Assembly: GCA_025024175.1 (NCBI GenBank)
Contig: QCXZ01000001.1
Coordinates: 32,482,942-32,546,941, forward strand
Reading direction: 5' to 3'
Origin: Rhyzopertha dominica
Taxonomy: Eukaryota > Arthropoda > Insecta > Coleoptera > Bostrichidae
Length of the DNA stretch: 64,000 nt
Shown here: in pieces, positions 23,499 to 34,200 of the stretch
How the letters are laid out: each line of letters opens with the position of its first letter
How positions within the stretch are numbered: the stretch's first letter is position 1
Notes under the pieces: generated by a model
Database searches by the model: none
Told to the model about the DNA's origin: nothing
Seen by the model: the letters and a program-made list of their open reading frames with translations, nothing else
Position numbers and translations under genes: made by a program

Positions 23499-24482
23499 TG
23501 GGAGCCACCGCCAAAACGTTTCTGTCCAAGGTTATTCAACTCGTGACGTCAGGTGTCATGTAAACATTACCGAGGAGCGTGCTGTTTAATGGTGTTGCAT
23601 CATTCTTATATTGGAAAAGCTTTTGTGTGGTGTTTATTGAAAGGACGGTGTAAGAGGTCGCACCAAAAAGTGATTTGTGTAGTTTTACAAGCATCTATTA
23701 TGTATGGAAAACAGAAACAAGTGTTGTTTTGTACATGGTTATAAAAGTACTTCAGTCAGTACAGCTAACAAAATATTTTTGTAACCGTTCCTCGAGATTA
23801 TCAACGTATGAAAAAGTTGTTTAAGGCCACCTAGACGTGATATGCCGAAATCGCAAAGTTTGTTTTTCTGTTATGAAGATCATCTTAAATCTTAATCTAA
23901 GTTTTATAATTCTTTTTGGGGTTATAAGTGTTTACCATTCAGTTTTCATTTTGCTATAGCTTAAAGAGGATATGGAAAATTATATGCGTTTTAAGTTGAT
24001 GAGGGAAATGTTATAATAGAAAGACGTTTGTTTCCCATATATTCGACTGTTAGCCAGACCGGAAACGAGCCGTAACAGCCCCGAAAATTAATGGCAATTT
24101 ATATTTCTTCTAACCTCTAAAATAAACGTAAAGTTTAGGGTACATTTTTGACCAACTGTGATCAAATTATCAATGCTACGTTAATTTGATAAAAAGTTCA
24201 CTTATGCTGTTACTTTTACGTTCCTCATCTCCGCCGCGTTGAACCACTCGTCGCTGTACATAAATTCCATAACAATGATCATGCCTTCAGAAGTCACAAC
24301 TCATAAGTATTTCAATTTTTCTTGGGGTATTTTAATTCGCTTGTCACAAAATGAACGCAAACAACAGTGATAAATTGACGGGCTGAGATTGACGCTTGAC
24401 GCGCTGACTCCAGATGTAAACAAGCGACCATTTACAAGACACCTGACGTCACGACCAATATGTTCGCGTTTTGGCGGTCCCT
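23499..24482 (+). mobile_element. THAP-domain TIR transposon, probably Kolobok- or P-like
   Basis: Terminal inverted repeats of ~55 bases: 23499-23565 and ~24435-24482 share ACCGCCAAAACG and CGTGACGTCAGGTGTC. A TTAA lies at the right edge (24483-24486), which fits Kolobok elements. The left edge has no TTAA, so the superfamily is tentative. The element contains a THAP-domain coding remnant and is ~1 kb, too short for a full transposase. Confidence 0.65.
23704..24030 (+). pseudogene. THAP zinc-finger remnant of the transposon
   Basis: Starting from ATG 23704 the frame gives KCCFVHGYKSTS. After a frame change come VPRDYQRMKKLFKA, then RRDMPKSQ, then FCYEDHL. After a probable ~80-base intron (acceptor near GCTATAG at 23961) comes EDMENYMRFKLM. 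This is the order of a THAP domain: Cys pair, V-P-R/K-D, W/F-x-x-A, R-R-D, then C-x-x-H. Two zinc ligands appear replaced by Tyr, and there are at least two frameshifts. It is decayed transposase N-terminus, not a host gene. Confidence 0.65.
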
Positions 24483-24486
24483 TTAA

Positions 24487-25385
24487 ATATTAAAAATACA
24501 CCTTACGATCCATTTTTTCGAATTTATAAGCTGTCACAGCTGTTTTGTGGATTAGATGCTACCTATTAATATGCAATATAATAAAATATAAATACATGGC
24601 AAATACCCAATTAATTTCATCCTTGACCAAAGATTGAAGCGTCCTCTATATAACTATGAAAAGTTTCCAGCTTCACGCCAGGATTTTTTTACTCTAGTAT
24701 AAGGTCTAAGCGCGCTATTTGCCGTCACCGTTGCTGTTCCTCTAAAGAGAAAGTGATTCAATTTCCATAAATCGTTAACTATATAACCTTTTGATTGTTA
24801 AATGCGAATTAAAAAAAGACAATCAAAACGCCATTATAAGCACTAAAAATTTTTTGCCAACGAAAACAATGATATGCGATTTTTTTATTATTGGGAATTT
24901 AATACATGTACTGATATTTTTCTCACAACTTATAGCCAAAATGCCGGTCCTTCGAACGGGTTCTGCTAATTATAAATACGTCTGTATTTATCGTTGGTTA
25001 GTTGCAATAGTTTAACGTTTCAGTCATATAATGAACTGCCTTTACAGTTACTTACAAAGTTACAATTATAAAGAACTTCAATGAATGAATGGAACAAAGT
25101 TCAAACCGGAGATAGGTTTATAAATCCAGTCGAATGCGCAAAATAGAATTCGCCAACGTAATTCAGTAAAAAATGGATAAAATATTAAATAGTGTCGATA
25201 GCAGATTCAGAAGGTATACCACATTGATTTCACTTTAATCTTTTTGCAAACACAGAAGCGACATACAAGTGAAATTTTTTGTAGAGAAATGAAGATGCTG
25301 GTGATATCAAAACAGCTGATAATATGTAAATTAGTGATAAAAAAAAAACAAAATAGCTGAACAGATGTTAAGAGGTTTGAAGGCT
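24487..25385. other. Intergenic, nothing recognised
   Basis: AT-rich. The open frame 24791-25015 resembles no family that I can name. Confidence 0.4.
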
Positions 25386-25539
25386 TCCGTGGTTGTTATC
25401 GATGACATGTTGTTTTACGGGTTTCTTCCCACGTTGCTTATTTGACCTTCACGTTTCGACACCCATGTCGATATCTTCCTCAGAAGTGGTTCTGAAACTA
25501 GACAGATCACAGAACTTTATCAGACAGATATTCTCTAGT

Positions 25540-25840
25540 TGCACTAGGTCTTCTTGTAGACGTTTAACTCCCTTAAGGCATCGTCCAGTGTGGTATCTTC
25601 GTGAAGAGTGAGGTGATATCAAGACTTACTAAGATGTCCTCCAGGTCGTCTGATCTTCATTTTCTCGATAATGTCACCGGGGTTCCTGACGTGCAGTTTT
25701 GTCCTCCCTATGAATTCTTTCAGCGTCCGAGCGATGTGGCGAGCTGGATGTGATGGTGACAAGTAAACAAGACGGCGCGCTAGGAGATCGGGTCTATAGT
25801 AAGCCAACCCACACGGATCGCTATCTGCATGCAGATTCAC
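25540..25840 (-). pseudogene. PLE reverse transcriptase 5' part (minus arm)
   Basis: The minus frame 25840-25619 reads PSHPARHIARTLKEFIGRT followed by HVRNPGDIIEKMK, equivalent to the PLE block S-P-T-Y-x-L-A-R-H-L-A and the following K-N-S-x-D-F. A one-base frame change then gives LEDILVSLDITSLFTKIP, the first catalytic palm motif. Stops follow. The rest of the palm, including the YVDD box, is missing at the inversion. Confidence 0.78.
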
Positions 25841-26385
25841 ACCACCACCCCGTCCAAAAACAAGGAGTGATACAACGAGCGAAGCTAATCAGCGAACCAA
25901 ACCGCAGATCACTACAGAAGAACGGATATCCTAAGGCACAGATTGAGAAGGCTATCAACATGCAACCACGGAGGAAGGAACCAGAGGAGAACATCGCTGC
26001 AGCATACTTGCCCTACGTCAATGCATGTACAGACAAGATCGGACGGTTGCTGAGAAGAAATCAGATAAACACTATCTTCACCGCCCCGGGAAAGATGACT
26101 AATGCCTTTCCGAAATATCGTTCGATGACTGAGGTGCTACAATCGCCGGGTGTATATAGCATTCCATGCCGCTGTGGGGAGATTTACATCGGCCAAACCG
26201 TAAGGCACATCAGCACGAGAATCAAGGAGTACATCAGGGACAACAGAGACCGGCAATGTAACAGGTCGGCTGTAGCAGAACATCGAATGGAGACTGGCCA
26301 CATCATAAAATTTGAGGAGGCACAAATGCTGTCAAGGGAAGCGAGATTCTGGCCGAAACTATACAAGGAAGCCATCGAAATTTAG
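25750..26385 (+). CDS. PLE thumb and GIY-YIG endonuclease, open frame of 211 codons
   Basis: C-terminal part of a Penelope-like retroelement protein, whose endonuclease nicks target DNA to prime reverse transcription. Residues ~15-30 give VYSKPTHTDRYLHADSHHH, the conserved PLE segment after the RT palm. The GIY-YIG domain occupies about residues 134-211: GVYSIPC (134-140), IYIGQT (145-150), Arg157, the AEHRMETGH box (His178, His184) and a C-terminal Glu near 208. The frame is uninterrupted. The first ~14 codons are junction sequence from the inversion, so the ATG at 25750 is probably not a real start. The endonuclease part could still fold, but the element as a whole cannot be active because its RT is on the other strand and truncated. 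Confidence 0.85.
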   Translation: MMVTSKQDGALGDRVYSKPTHTDRYLHADSHHHPVQKQGVIQRAKLISEPNRRSLQKNGYPKAQIEKAINMQPRRKEPEENIAAAYLPYVNACTDKIGRLLRRNQINTIFTAPGKMTNAFPKYRSMTEVLQSPGVYSIPCRCGEIYIGQTVRHISTRIKEYIRDNRDRQCNRSAVAEHRMETGHIIKFEEAQMLSREARFWPKLYKEAIEI

Positions 26386-26612
26386 AAGAATCGGCACAAT
26401 TATAACCGAGACCGAGGCATCGAACTACCTGGAATCTGGAAACCGGTCATGCGTAACAACGCCCACGCATCAGTGAACTGGACGAGTATAAATACCGGAG
26501 CGGACTAGGACACTTCAGTTTCAGAGCCACTTATGAGGAAAACACCGACATGAGTGTCGAATCAAGGTCAAATAAGCAACGTGGGAAGGATCCCTGAAAA
26601 CAACATGTCAGG

Positions 26613-28247
26613 TATTAAGAAGTAGAATAACCAGTCGATTATTAAGAAATCGACAACTAGCCATGAAAGAAGTTGAAGTTGAAGAAGCTGCAAATATTAC
26701 CTAAGCCATAAAAGAAGAAGAATAACAGGTAATGGATTTCTAAACCCACCAAATTGCTACTACCGAATATATATGTAAATCGATTCATTAAAATAACAAA
26801 AGTAGGCNCGAANTTTTTATGGAGGTTACCTGCTTGCTAATTATTCCTTGATTCCCATACCTTCTTCATATTACTGTATGAATAGTGTAGTTTATTATTA
26901 CTGTACCATAAACCTTTAGATGTAAATCGATGTTTTCGGAAAAAATCCATAAAAAGCCAGTATCTAAAGACTTATTTTTCTCATCTCCTACAAGTATTTA
27001 TTTTTTAAAGGAATATCAATTATGAACAAAATTATATATGTTGTGAGTCATTTAAATGGCTTCGAGATCGAGATTCTCTAAGAAAAATATAGATCAGTCT
27101 CGAAAATCTGAGATATAAAAACGCCAGTCTCGATTTCGAATTTCCAAACGAGACCGAGAAATTTCCTCGTCTCAGGGCCAAAACTATTTTTAATGTTGCA
27201 TTTGTCTATTTTCTGAGATCATTTTTATATGAGTGTGAATTGTTCCTTTAAGAAAGTAAAAATTTACGAAAAGGGAAATCCTTGGAATGCATATCTTGTA
27301 ATTCATTGCGGCCGGGAATTAAAAAAAGGTAAGGCATAGTTTGTTGAAATTGAGTTTTCCACATTAAAACAGTTACGGTCTTATCCCGGAAGTACGACTG
27401 ACAATATGGAAATTGTATTTTTATCAGATGCTTCATCTTATAGCATGAAAAAGTAAAAAAAAAGTCAAACATCTTTGGATACGCCATTGACATTATTGAA
27501 GCAAGAATCCGAGTTATTCTCAAAATGATCCTTCACCTATCGTTACTGAAATGATGTCAACCAGGTAATAGACCCTAGGTTACATATCTGAACCATAAAG
27601 TGATTAATTTTTTGGTGGACAGCTAATTATGTAGAAGAGAACCATATAGTTTCATTTTGACACTGATTTTGCGCGTTCTTTAGCTACCGTGGATGCTTTG
27701 AAAAGAAGTAACTTAGCGAGTAAGGTATTACAAATCAGTTTCATACTTAATTTTCGTAGCTTCTGGGATCGTGAGTGAACTATCCTCTATCGCTTTACAT
27801 CTGATAATTCTTTGTTTAGATAGGAATATGTGTAATTTTTGATAACTACATTTGCGAATGTATAAGATCCAATTTAATCATACTATTTAAGCTCATCAGC
27901 CTGGTACCTTTATGTAAAGATAAATATGCTATTTCTGTAGTAGAAATAAATAATTAACAATCCAGCTTTATTTCTATTTTTACACTTACAGGGCTTGTAT
28001 ACATTAAATTTAATTATAATACTGTTTTTGTAAGTACATACTTAGGATGTGTAAGCATGCTATGTAATAAAATATGGAATGCTAATATAGGTCAATTCTT
28101 ATTAATAGAATGATAATGAGGTGTTTAGAACTTGATGATTACGAAATGGATTTATCTATAACAATTTTAAATAGAATGAAATAAATTATTCAACTTCTAC
28201 AAACATTTGGCACAACATTTTTGGCTTTCAATAACCAGTTAAAAAAT
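26613..28247. other. Intergenic, 3' of the SLC5 gene
   Basis: AT-rich with a short stretch rich in GAGATCGAGA/TCTCGA near 27063-27180. The SLC5 stop codon is at 28250-28248 and its 3' UTR must extend leftward into this region; the poly(A) site is not identified. N bases at 26808 and 26813. Confidence 0.4.
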
Positions 28248-31200
28248 TCATGCAGGGCAAGATGTCTTCCTTAGTCTCACCCGACTACTTTTTTCTGATA
28301 CTGGTGACCTCTCGCTAGAAGTATCCAGTGATATATTAATAATACCAGAAGACTGTGTTATGTTATGTGAAAATTTAGACTGCGCTGTCAAATTCAACAT
28401 TCCTAGTGTGTTCTTGGACAACGATGATAACAGCTTCTTGATGGGCGGAGATAGCAGTCGCTCATTTACGTCGCTGTATTCTTTCGGTCCAGTTAATAAG
28501 GAAACAATCAGACCAACCAAAACGGTAACTAAACAGCCTATCGCTGAGTACCACATGAATGAAACCCTGAAGAGGAAGAATGCATCGTCACTGAAAAAAT
28601 GTTATAGTTTAGTTACATTGTATATTTACTATGTTATCAGTTTTCAAAAATATCAGTAGTATATAAGTCAACTGTTCATATGCAACAATTACTTAATATA
28701 TTGTTACTATCCTTTTGCATCTTTTACAAACCTTCCACTATGGATAACTATAACTTTGTAAAAATTTAAATGTAATACAAATATTTTAGTACGAAATATT
28801 GCAGAACATGGATATTTTGAATGCAGACGCCTCCAAATGTTCGACCTTTTTACACATCATTTGAGGAGGACTAGTTATTTGTCTATGACTGTCTTATTTT
28901 TTTTAAGTACCTAGATAATTTAACAATTTGAGATCATTACCGTTTTTGTAAGGCCAAAACTTTCGGAGATAAAGCTTATCAAAATTCCACCCTCCCAATG
29001 TACTACACTGCAATCTCAGAGAACGCTAAATTAACCCTCCTCTCTCCCTACTATTAAATAACTTGCGGATCTCTTGTAATCGAAATAGAAGAGCTGCCTT
29101 AATACTGTTACGAATACGAGGTTCGAAAACTACGGATTTCTGACTTAACTCCTTTTATTTAAAACACTTGTATCAAATACACGAAGTCTAAACAAAACCT
29201 GTTCAAAACACTACTGTTTTAACACCACTAATTCACTAAACCACTATACTGCACACACTTAGCACTAAAAAAGCTCCTGTTTCGCTAGGCCTTTCGCTCG
29301 CTCGATAATCGCTTTTCGAATTCAGAATTAAGAAATTTTGGGGTTCTCTTCGTGTGGCTATTTATATACCCCCATCGAAATTCTAGAAGCGACACCTTCC
29401 AGGCGCTTCGCGAAAGTTGGATTAATAGCACTCTCTGGAGTCTCGACATTCCCACAATCTGTCTGTCGCTTGGATCACTACTTGCAATGTCCTACCGCAC
29501 CTCATCCACACGCCTGCAACCCTCGTCCATAGATGGCGCTGATTCGCAACACTACCCCCTCCTTAGAACTTATCGTCCCGATCAGTTCCATTGCTCGGGA
29601 TCTCCGTGGTACTTGCTGAAACGATTCCAAGGTACCACCTCCTTCTTTGACCCTGGGCTGCGCTGGATTCTATGGACTTTTCACTACTTTGTAGGGTCCT
29701 TCCCAGGATGGCGAAAGGCCTTTCCTTCTTCGTGGGTTGTAGCGCCACACCAGATTTTCCTGTTAAATTCCCTGTGAGTGGATGCTCCTTCATAGCAAGC
29801 TTTTACACAGTCACTTGTGGTAACCTGTTCTAATGGAGCTCCTCACATGTCCTTTGTTCTTTCCCTAATCGTGTCGATGTACCCTTCGTGACTGCGGAGG
29901 TTACACACTTGTAGCACCATCTCTCTACATCTTTGCGACAAGCCACCCAGTAGAAACGGTCGCATATTTTTTCCACAGTCCCGTTTAGTCCCAGGTGGGC
30001 ACCAGATGTACCTCTTCCAATACCCGTGGTATGTACATATTCCTTAGGAACTACCAACAACATTGTAACATGCCTCCCATCGGTGCTCTCCCAAACTCTC
30101 TTCAGTAGGCCGTTCTGCACCCGCAACGGACTTTCGGAGGACACATCCATCCAGGTCGTGGTCTGTTGTCTTCTTTCCACCTAAGTATAGGATTAATATC
30201 ACTGTCTTCTAGCTGAACCTTCCGGAAGCTTCGGGCAATTGATGGTGACTCTCCTTACACTAACCATGCGCTGTTCGTTTAAATTCTCCACATGGACTTC
30301 TGGCTACAGCATCCGTGCTATTACGAAGCTGTACTTTAAGTTCATTCCGTTGCCCTTGATTTCTGAAGGCAGCTTGAAGCATCTTTATGCAATTTTTCTT
30401 TACGTGACCTGGATTTCCACAGCGATAACAGGTTTACGGCCGCCAGACTTAAATACGTCTATCAGCTCCTTCACATTATTCATAAGCTGCTTCCAGAAAT
30501 CAAGGGCAAAGTACAGCATCGTCAAAATAATCATATAAAATTTACAAAACAAAGCAAGTTAAATATTTTGTATTTAAATAAACACGTTTCCCTTTTGAAT
30601 TTTTAGTGGTATAATCGCCTTTTTAACAAGAATATCACAGATTTTTAAATTACTGCTTAATGTATTTGCTTTGAACAACGCTTTGTAAAAATATTATATT
30701 CAGTAAATTACGTCAATTAATTTTTTTTACATTGGATGAAGTTGAATAACAGTAATGTGCAGATGTGAGAAACACTGATAAGACACCAAAACTTACCAGC
30801 TAGCCTTTGCGGCAAGTGTAAAGTTGGATCTACTACCATTTATTTCTCCACATTCTTCCACCCCTGTGGTTTTCTCCTTTTCTACAATAGTTTCGTTTGC
30901 GATGGATATTTGCTGCCCAATACCCATCCAGACAATCAATGCCATAGCAAGTACAGCTCCAGTAAATGCGCCTTTAGAGTTCGCCGAAGGAAAAAACATT
31001 CCGAGAGAAAATAATCCCAAAGTAACTCCCCCAACCATCCCGTTAAAACTGATTGCAATCTGCATCACACTGCCCAATCTGGCTATCACGAAAACCTGTA
31101 TAAACGTCAAGATAATGAGAATGATAAAGAAGCTTGATAAAAAGCAGATACTTACAAGCAAGAAACTCAGTACTCCATACACTGCAGAAATGCACTTCGC

Positions 31201-34200
31201 CCAAAACGCCCCTTTATTATCGGGTATCGAAATTCCGCACACTTCCTGAATGAAGTCTTGCATTGTTACCGCTGCCAAGCTGTTCAAAGCCGACGCAACA
31301 GTTCTTAAACAGTTAAAATCCTATGTTAACATTGCACAGTTTTGATTCCATTAAAGTTCCAACCTACCCCAAGCTAGCGGCGAATATTCCCGCTACGAAG
31401 AGTCCTGGGATACCTGGAAGGTGGCTCATTTGAGACATGACGTAGTAAGGCAGTATCTCGTCTTTTGCTGATATTTGGCAAGACCTGGACGGGTCGCAGT
31501 AACGGTAGTGAGTCACCAGGATCATTCCTGTGTAGAAGTTAATGGAGTAGACCAAGATCAAACCGATGCATGAGACCCACAGTGCCCTAAAATAAATGAG
31601 GTAGATATATATCGCTTACTAAGATTGTCCTGTCCTTCAGCATGCTACCACACGCCCTAATTTTCTTGGAGATTTCTACATTTTCAGTAAGGTTTCTAAA
31701 ATAAATATGGCGCATTATGTATCGTTGTAAGATGAATGTCACTCTTACATGTAATAAAAGAATTAAGTACTAATTCTTAAGAATATATAAGTGAAGAAGA
31801 TGCTCTGTTTGAAAATAGGGAACCAATAGTAGAAAATTTTTGAGGAACTTTTACAGGGTAACTAGGTCCACACATAATCAGGGCACCAAAAGAGCCAGGG
31901 GAACAAGAAATAGAACCACCCACTTTGGATGACGTCAAAGAAATAACTTTTAAAAAACAATTTACGAGAAGACGTAAGAGACATAGGGAGACCCATGGAT
32001 CTATGAATGTATAAATACATTCACGAGGAGACCAGCCGAAAGGTGGCAGAAATGTAGAGTAAGACCTGAACAAGAGACATATTAGAAACCAAAAGTTACG
32101 GACCTGAAAACCTTCAGTACCTTTTTTCAGCTGGTTATATTTCGGCTGTTATTATAGTGGGCTTGGACACATGCGTTGCTTTATAAGAACAATTCATTCT
32201 TGATTTGAAGCTTTCCATTGTTGGCGGGTCTTTTTAAGCGGGAAGTTGTTATGGACCCGCACGGAAAAAGTAAATAAAGACGCTTTGTTTCCATGACTTA
32301 CCTACTTATTTATTCGCAACAGGTTTTATGTTGCATTAAGTTGCTTAGAAATGTGTATTAGTGAATAGAACTTTAGAGGGATAGACAGTCACAAAAAAAC
32401 AGAAACATATGTAATAAAATGTTGGGACGTATAGTGATACTGTGATGACAAATTCAGAACGAACTATTTAGGTTCAGTTAATTCGGAAACAACAAGACTG
32501 AATTACAATTACTGCATTTAGATATTTCTAACGTTTCAAACATTGCTAATACAAACAAAAAAGGGTTCGTTGTTTTTGTTTTGAAGCTTACAAGATGCTA
32601 TTTTAGAAAATCTGAATAAACGTGTATGATTCAATTTGAAAATTTCGAGTAATTTCCGAAAATATCTGAGAGTTAAGCTGTGTATCGAAAAAAGTATACC
32701 GTGAAACACATATTTTTGCAATTAATTATTTGCAGTCAACATTATTCTACACAATTAATCAAACCTACTTTCCTACATTCTTTTTCGTACATTCGCTGTT
32801 GACAAAAATCGCACTATTTAGATAAATTTGAATCTAAAAAATTCAGCAGAAGTACGAGTAATTCGAACATACCTTTGTTCGAAATTTTTGACAAAAAATG
32901 TATTTTATTATTAACAACGTCAAAAGCGCCTTCTAGCGGCAATGTTAGAAGCAAGAAACAAATTTTTGTGACTGCAGGGTACCATACCTATTTCATGAAT
33001 GTTTGTGCAACCACAAGGACAAACCAATCCGCAGATAAAGCCGCTTACAGACTTCTTTATATCCAAGTAAACAAAGATTTGAAGCCGATTAGGCCATTAT
33101 TTTTCCATATTTACTGGGAAATGGTAATTTTTGCGCCACAGATTGGATCAGCTTACCTTCGCACTTGGGAGATGTTTTCCACTGAAAGATACTTCTGGAT
33201 AGAAGCCTGGTTTGAACAAAACATAGTCAGCCAGTAAAATGTACCCCCAATTACAACGGACCAAAAGCTATGTCTAACAGTTGGGTTAAAACTCATCCTG
33301 AAATGCAAGAAATTAAGAAACAATTAAAAGGATTTAGATTTCTTCAGCTCACTTGAATATTTCTAGTCTTTCTGTATTGTAATTCGCAGACCATATGGGA
33401 GCAGTTCCTCCAACGTATCGTTCTCCTAAGTACATCACAAGAATTATCGATCCTACAAGCACAGCGGCTTGAAAAGTATCAGTTATGATGACTGCTTTCA
33501 TACCACCCTGGAAAGACAATGTATGGATTTGCAGCAACGAGGAAATTTGTTATATATATACCTGTGAGGCATAGAATATACAAACCAAATAAACCACTGA
33601 AACAGCCAAATAGACATTCATGCCGGTTACTGAAAATATATTAAGTGTTAGTAATTTGTAAAAATATGTCCCAGAAGCGGTTTGGACCAAAACCAATAAT
33701 ATGCAATGTGGGTAGTCCTTACTTTATTATAACTGGTGGCAGTTCTGATCTTCTATACCCCCTCTAAAAGAAGATATCGGGTTGGCAACCCTAAACTATT
33801 ATATTTTTTTCTCCTTTTACAGATATTTTATTATACTAAGACGTGCTAATTAAAAGCAGTGCACTGTGTTCTGCCGTATAATTTTTTTCAAACGGGTGCT
33901 TTTATATTAATCCCTAGAGAGACACCATCGAAAAATGTGCTACAGACATTAGTTTTTAAACGTAAAACTTGCGAGCCCCAACGGAGTAAAACAAGTCAAA
34001 AATATTAAATTATTAGATATGTGTATACCTATTTACATTTATTGCATGAAATCTATATGTTAAACAAATTAAATCTACAGAATTATCTTTAAATTAGCTG
34101 AAAAGCTTGGTTGGTAGATAAAAGTAAGTGAGAATGGTATCTATAAGGGTGCTACCCTACTACTAACGGTATTCAATAATAGAGCACACAATTTATTGGT

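Larger units (their letters stand above)
25386..26612. mobile_element. Penelope-like element with inverted terminal repeats and internal inversion
   Basis: The ends 25395-25502 and ~26515-26612 are inverted copies (shared blocks TGACATGTTGTTTT, TTCCCACGTTGCTTATTTGA, CTGAAACT). Between them the RT part runs on the minus strand and the thumb plus endonuclease part on the plus strand, so the coding region is split head to head near 25790. GC content is clearly higher than in neighbouring DNA, unlike the AT-rich PLE copies elsewhere in the window, which suggests a different PLE family. Confidence 0.82.

Noticed and set aside
30793..31287. Single 164-codon SLC5 exon
   Set aside because: The frame runs through an in-frame 60-base intron (31155-31096) with good GT-AG sites; removing it restores the family sequence [14 protein letters not shown].
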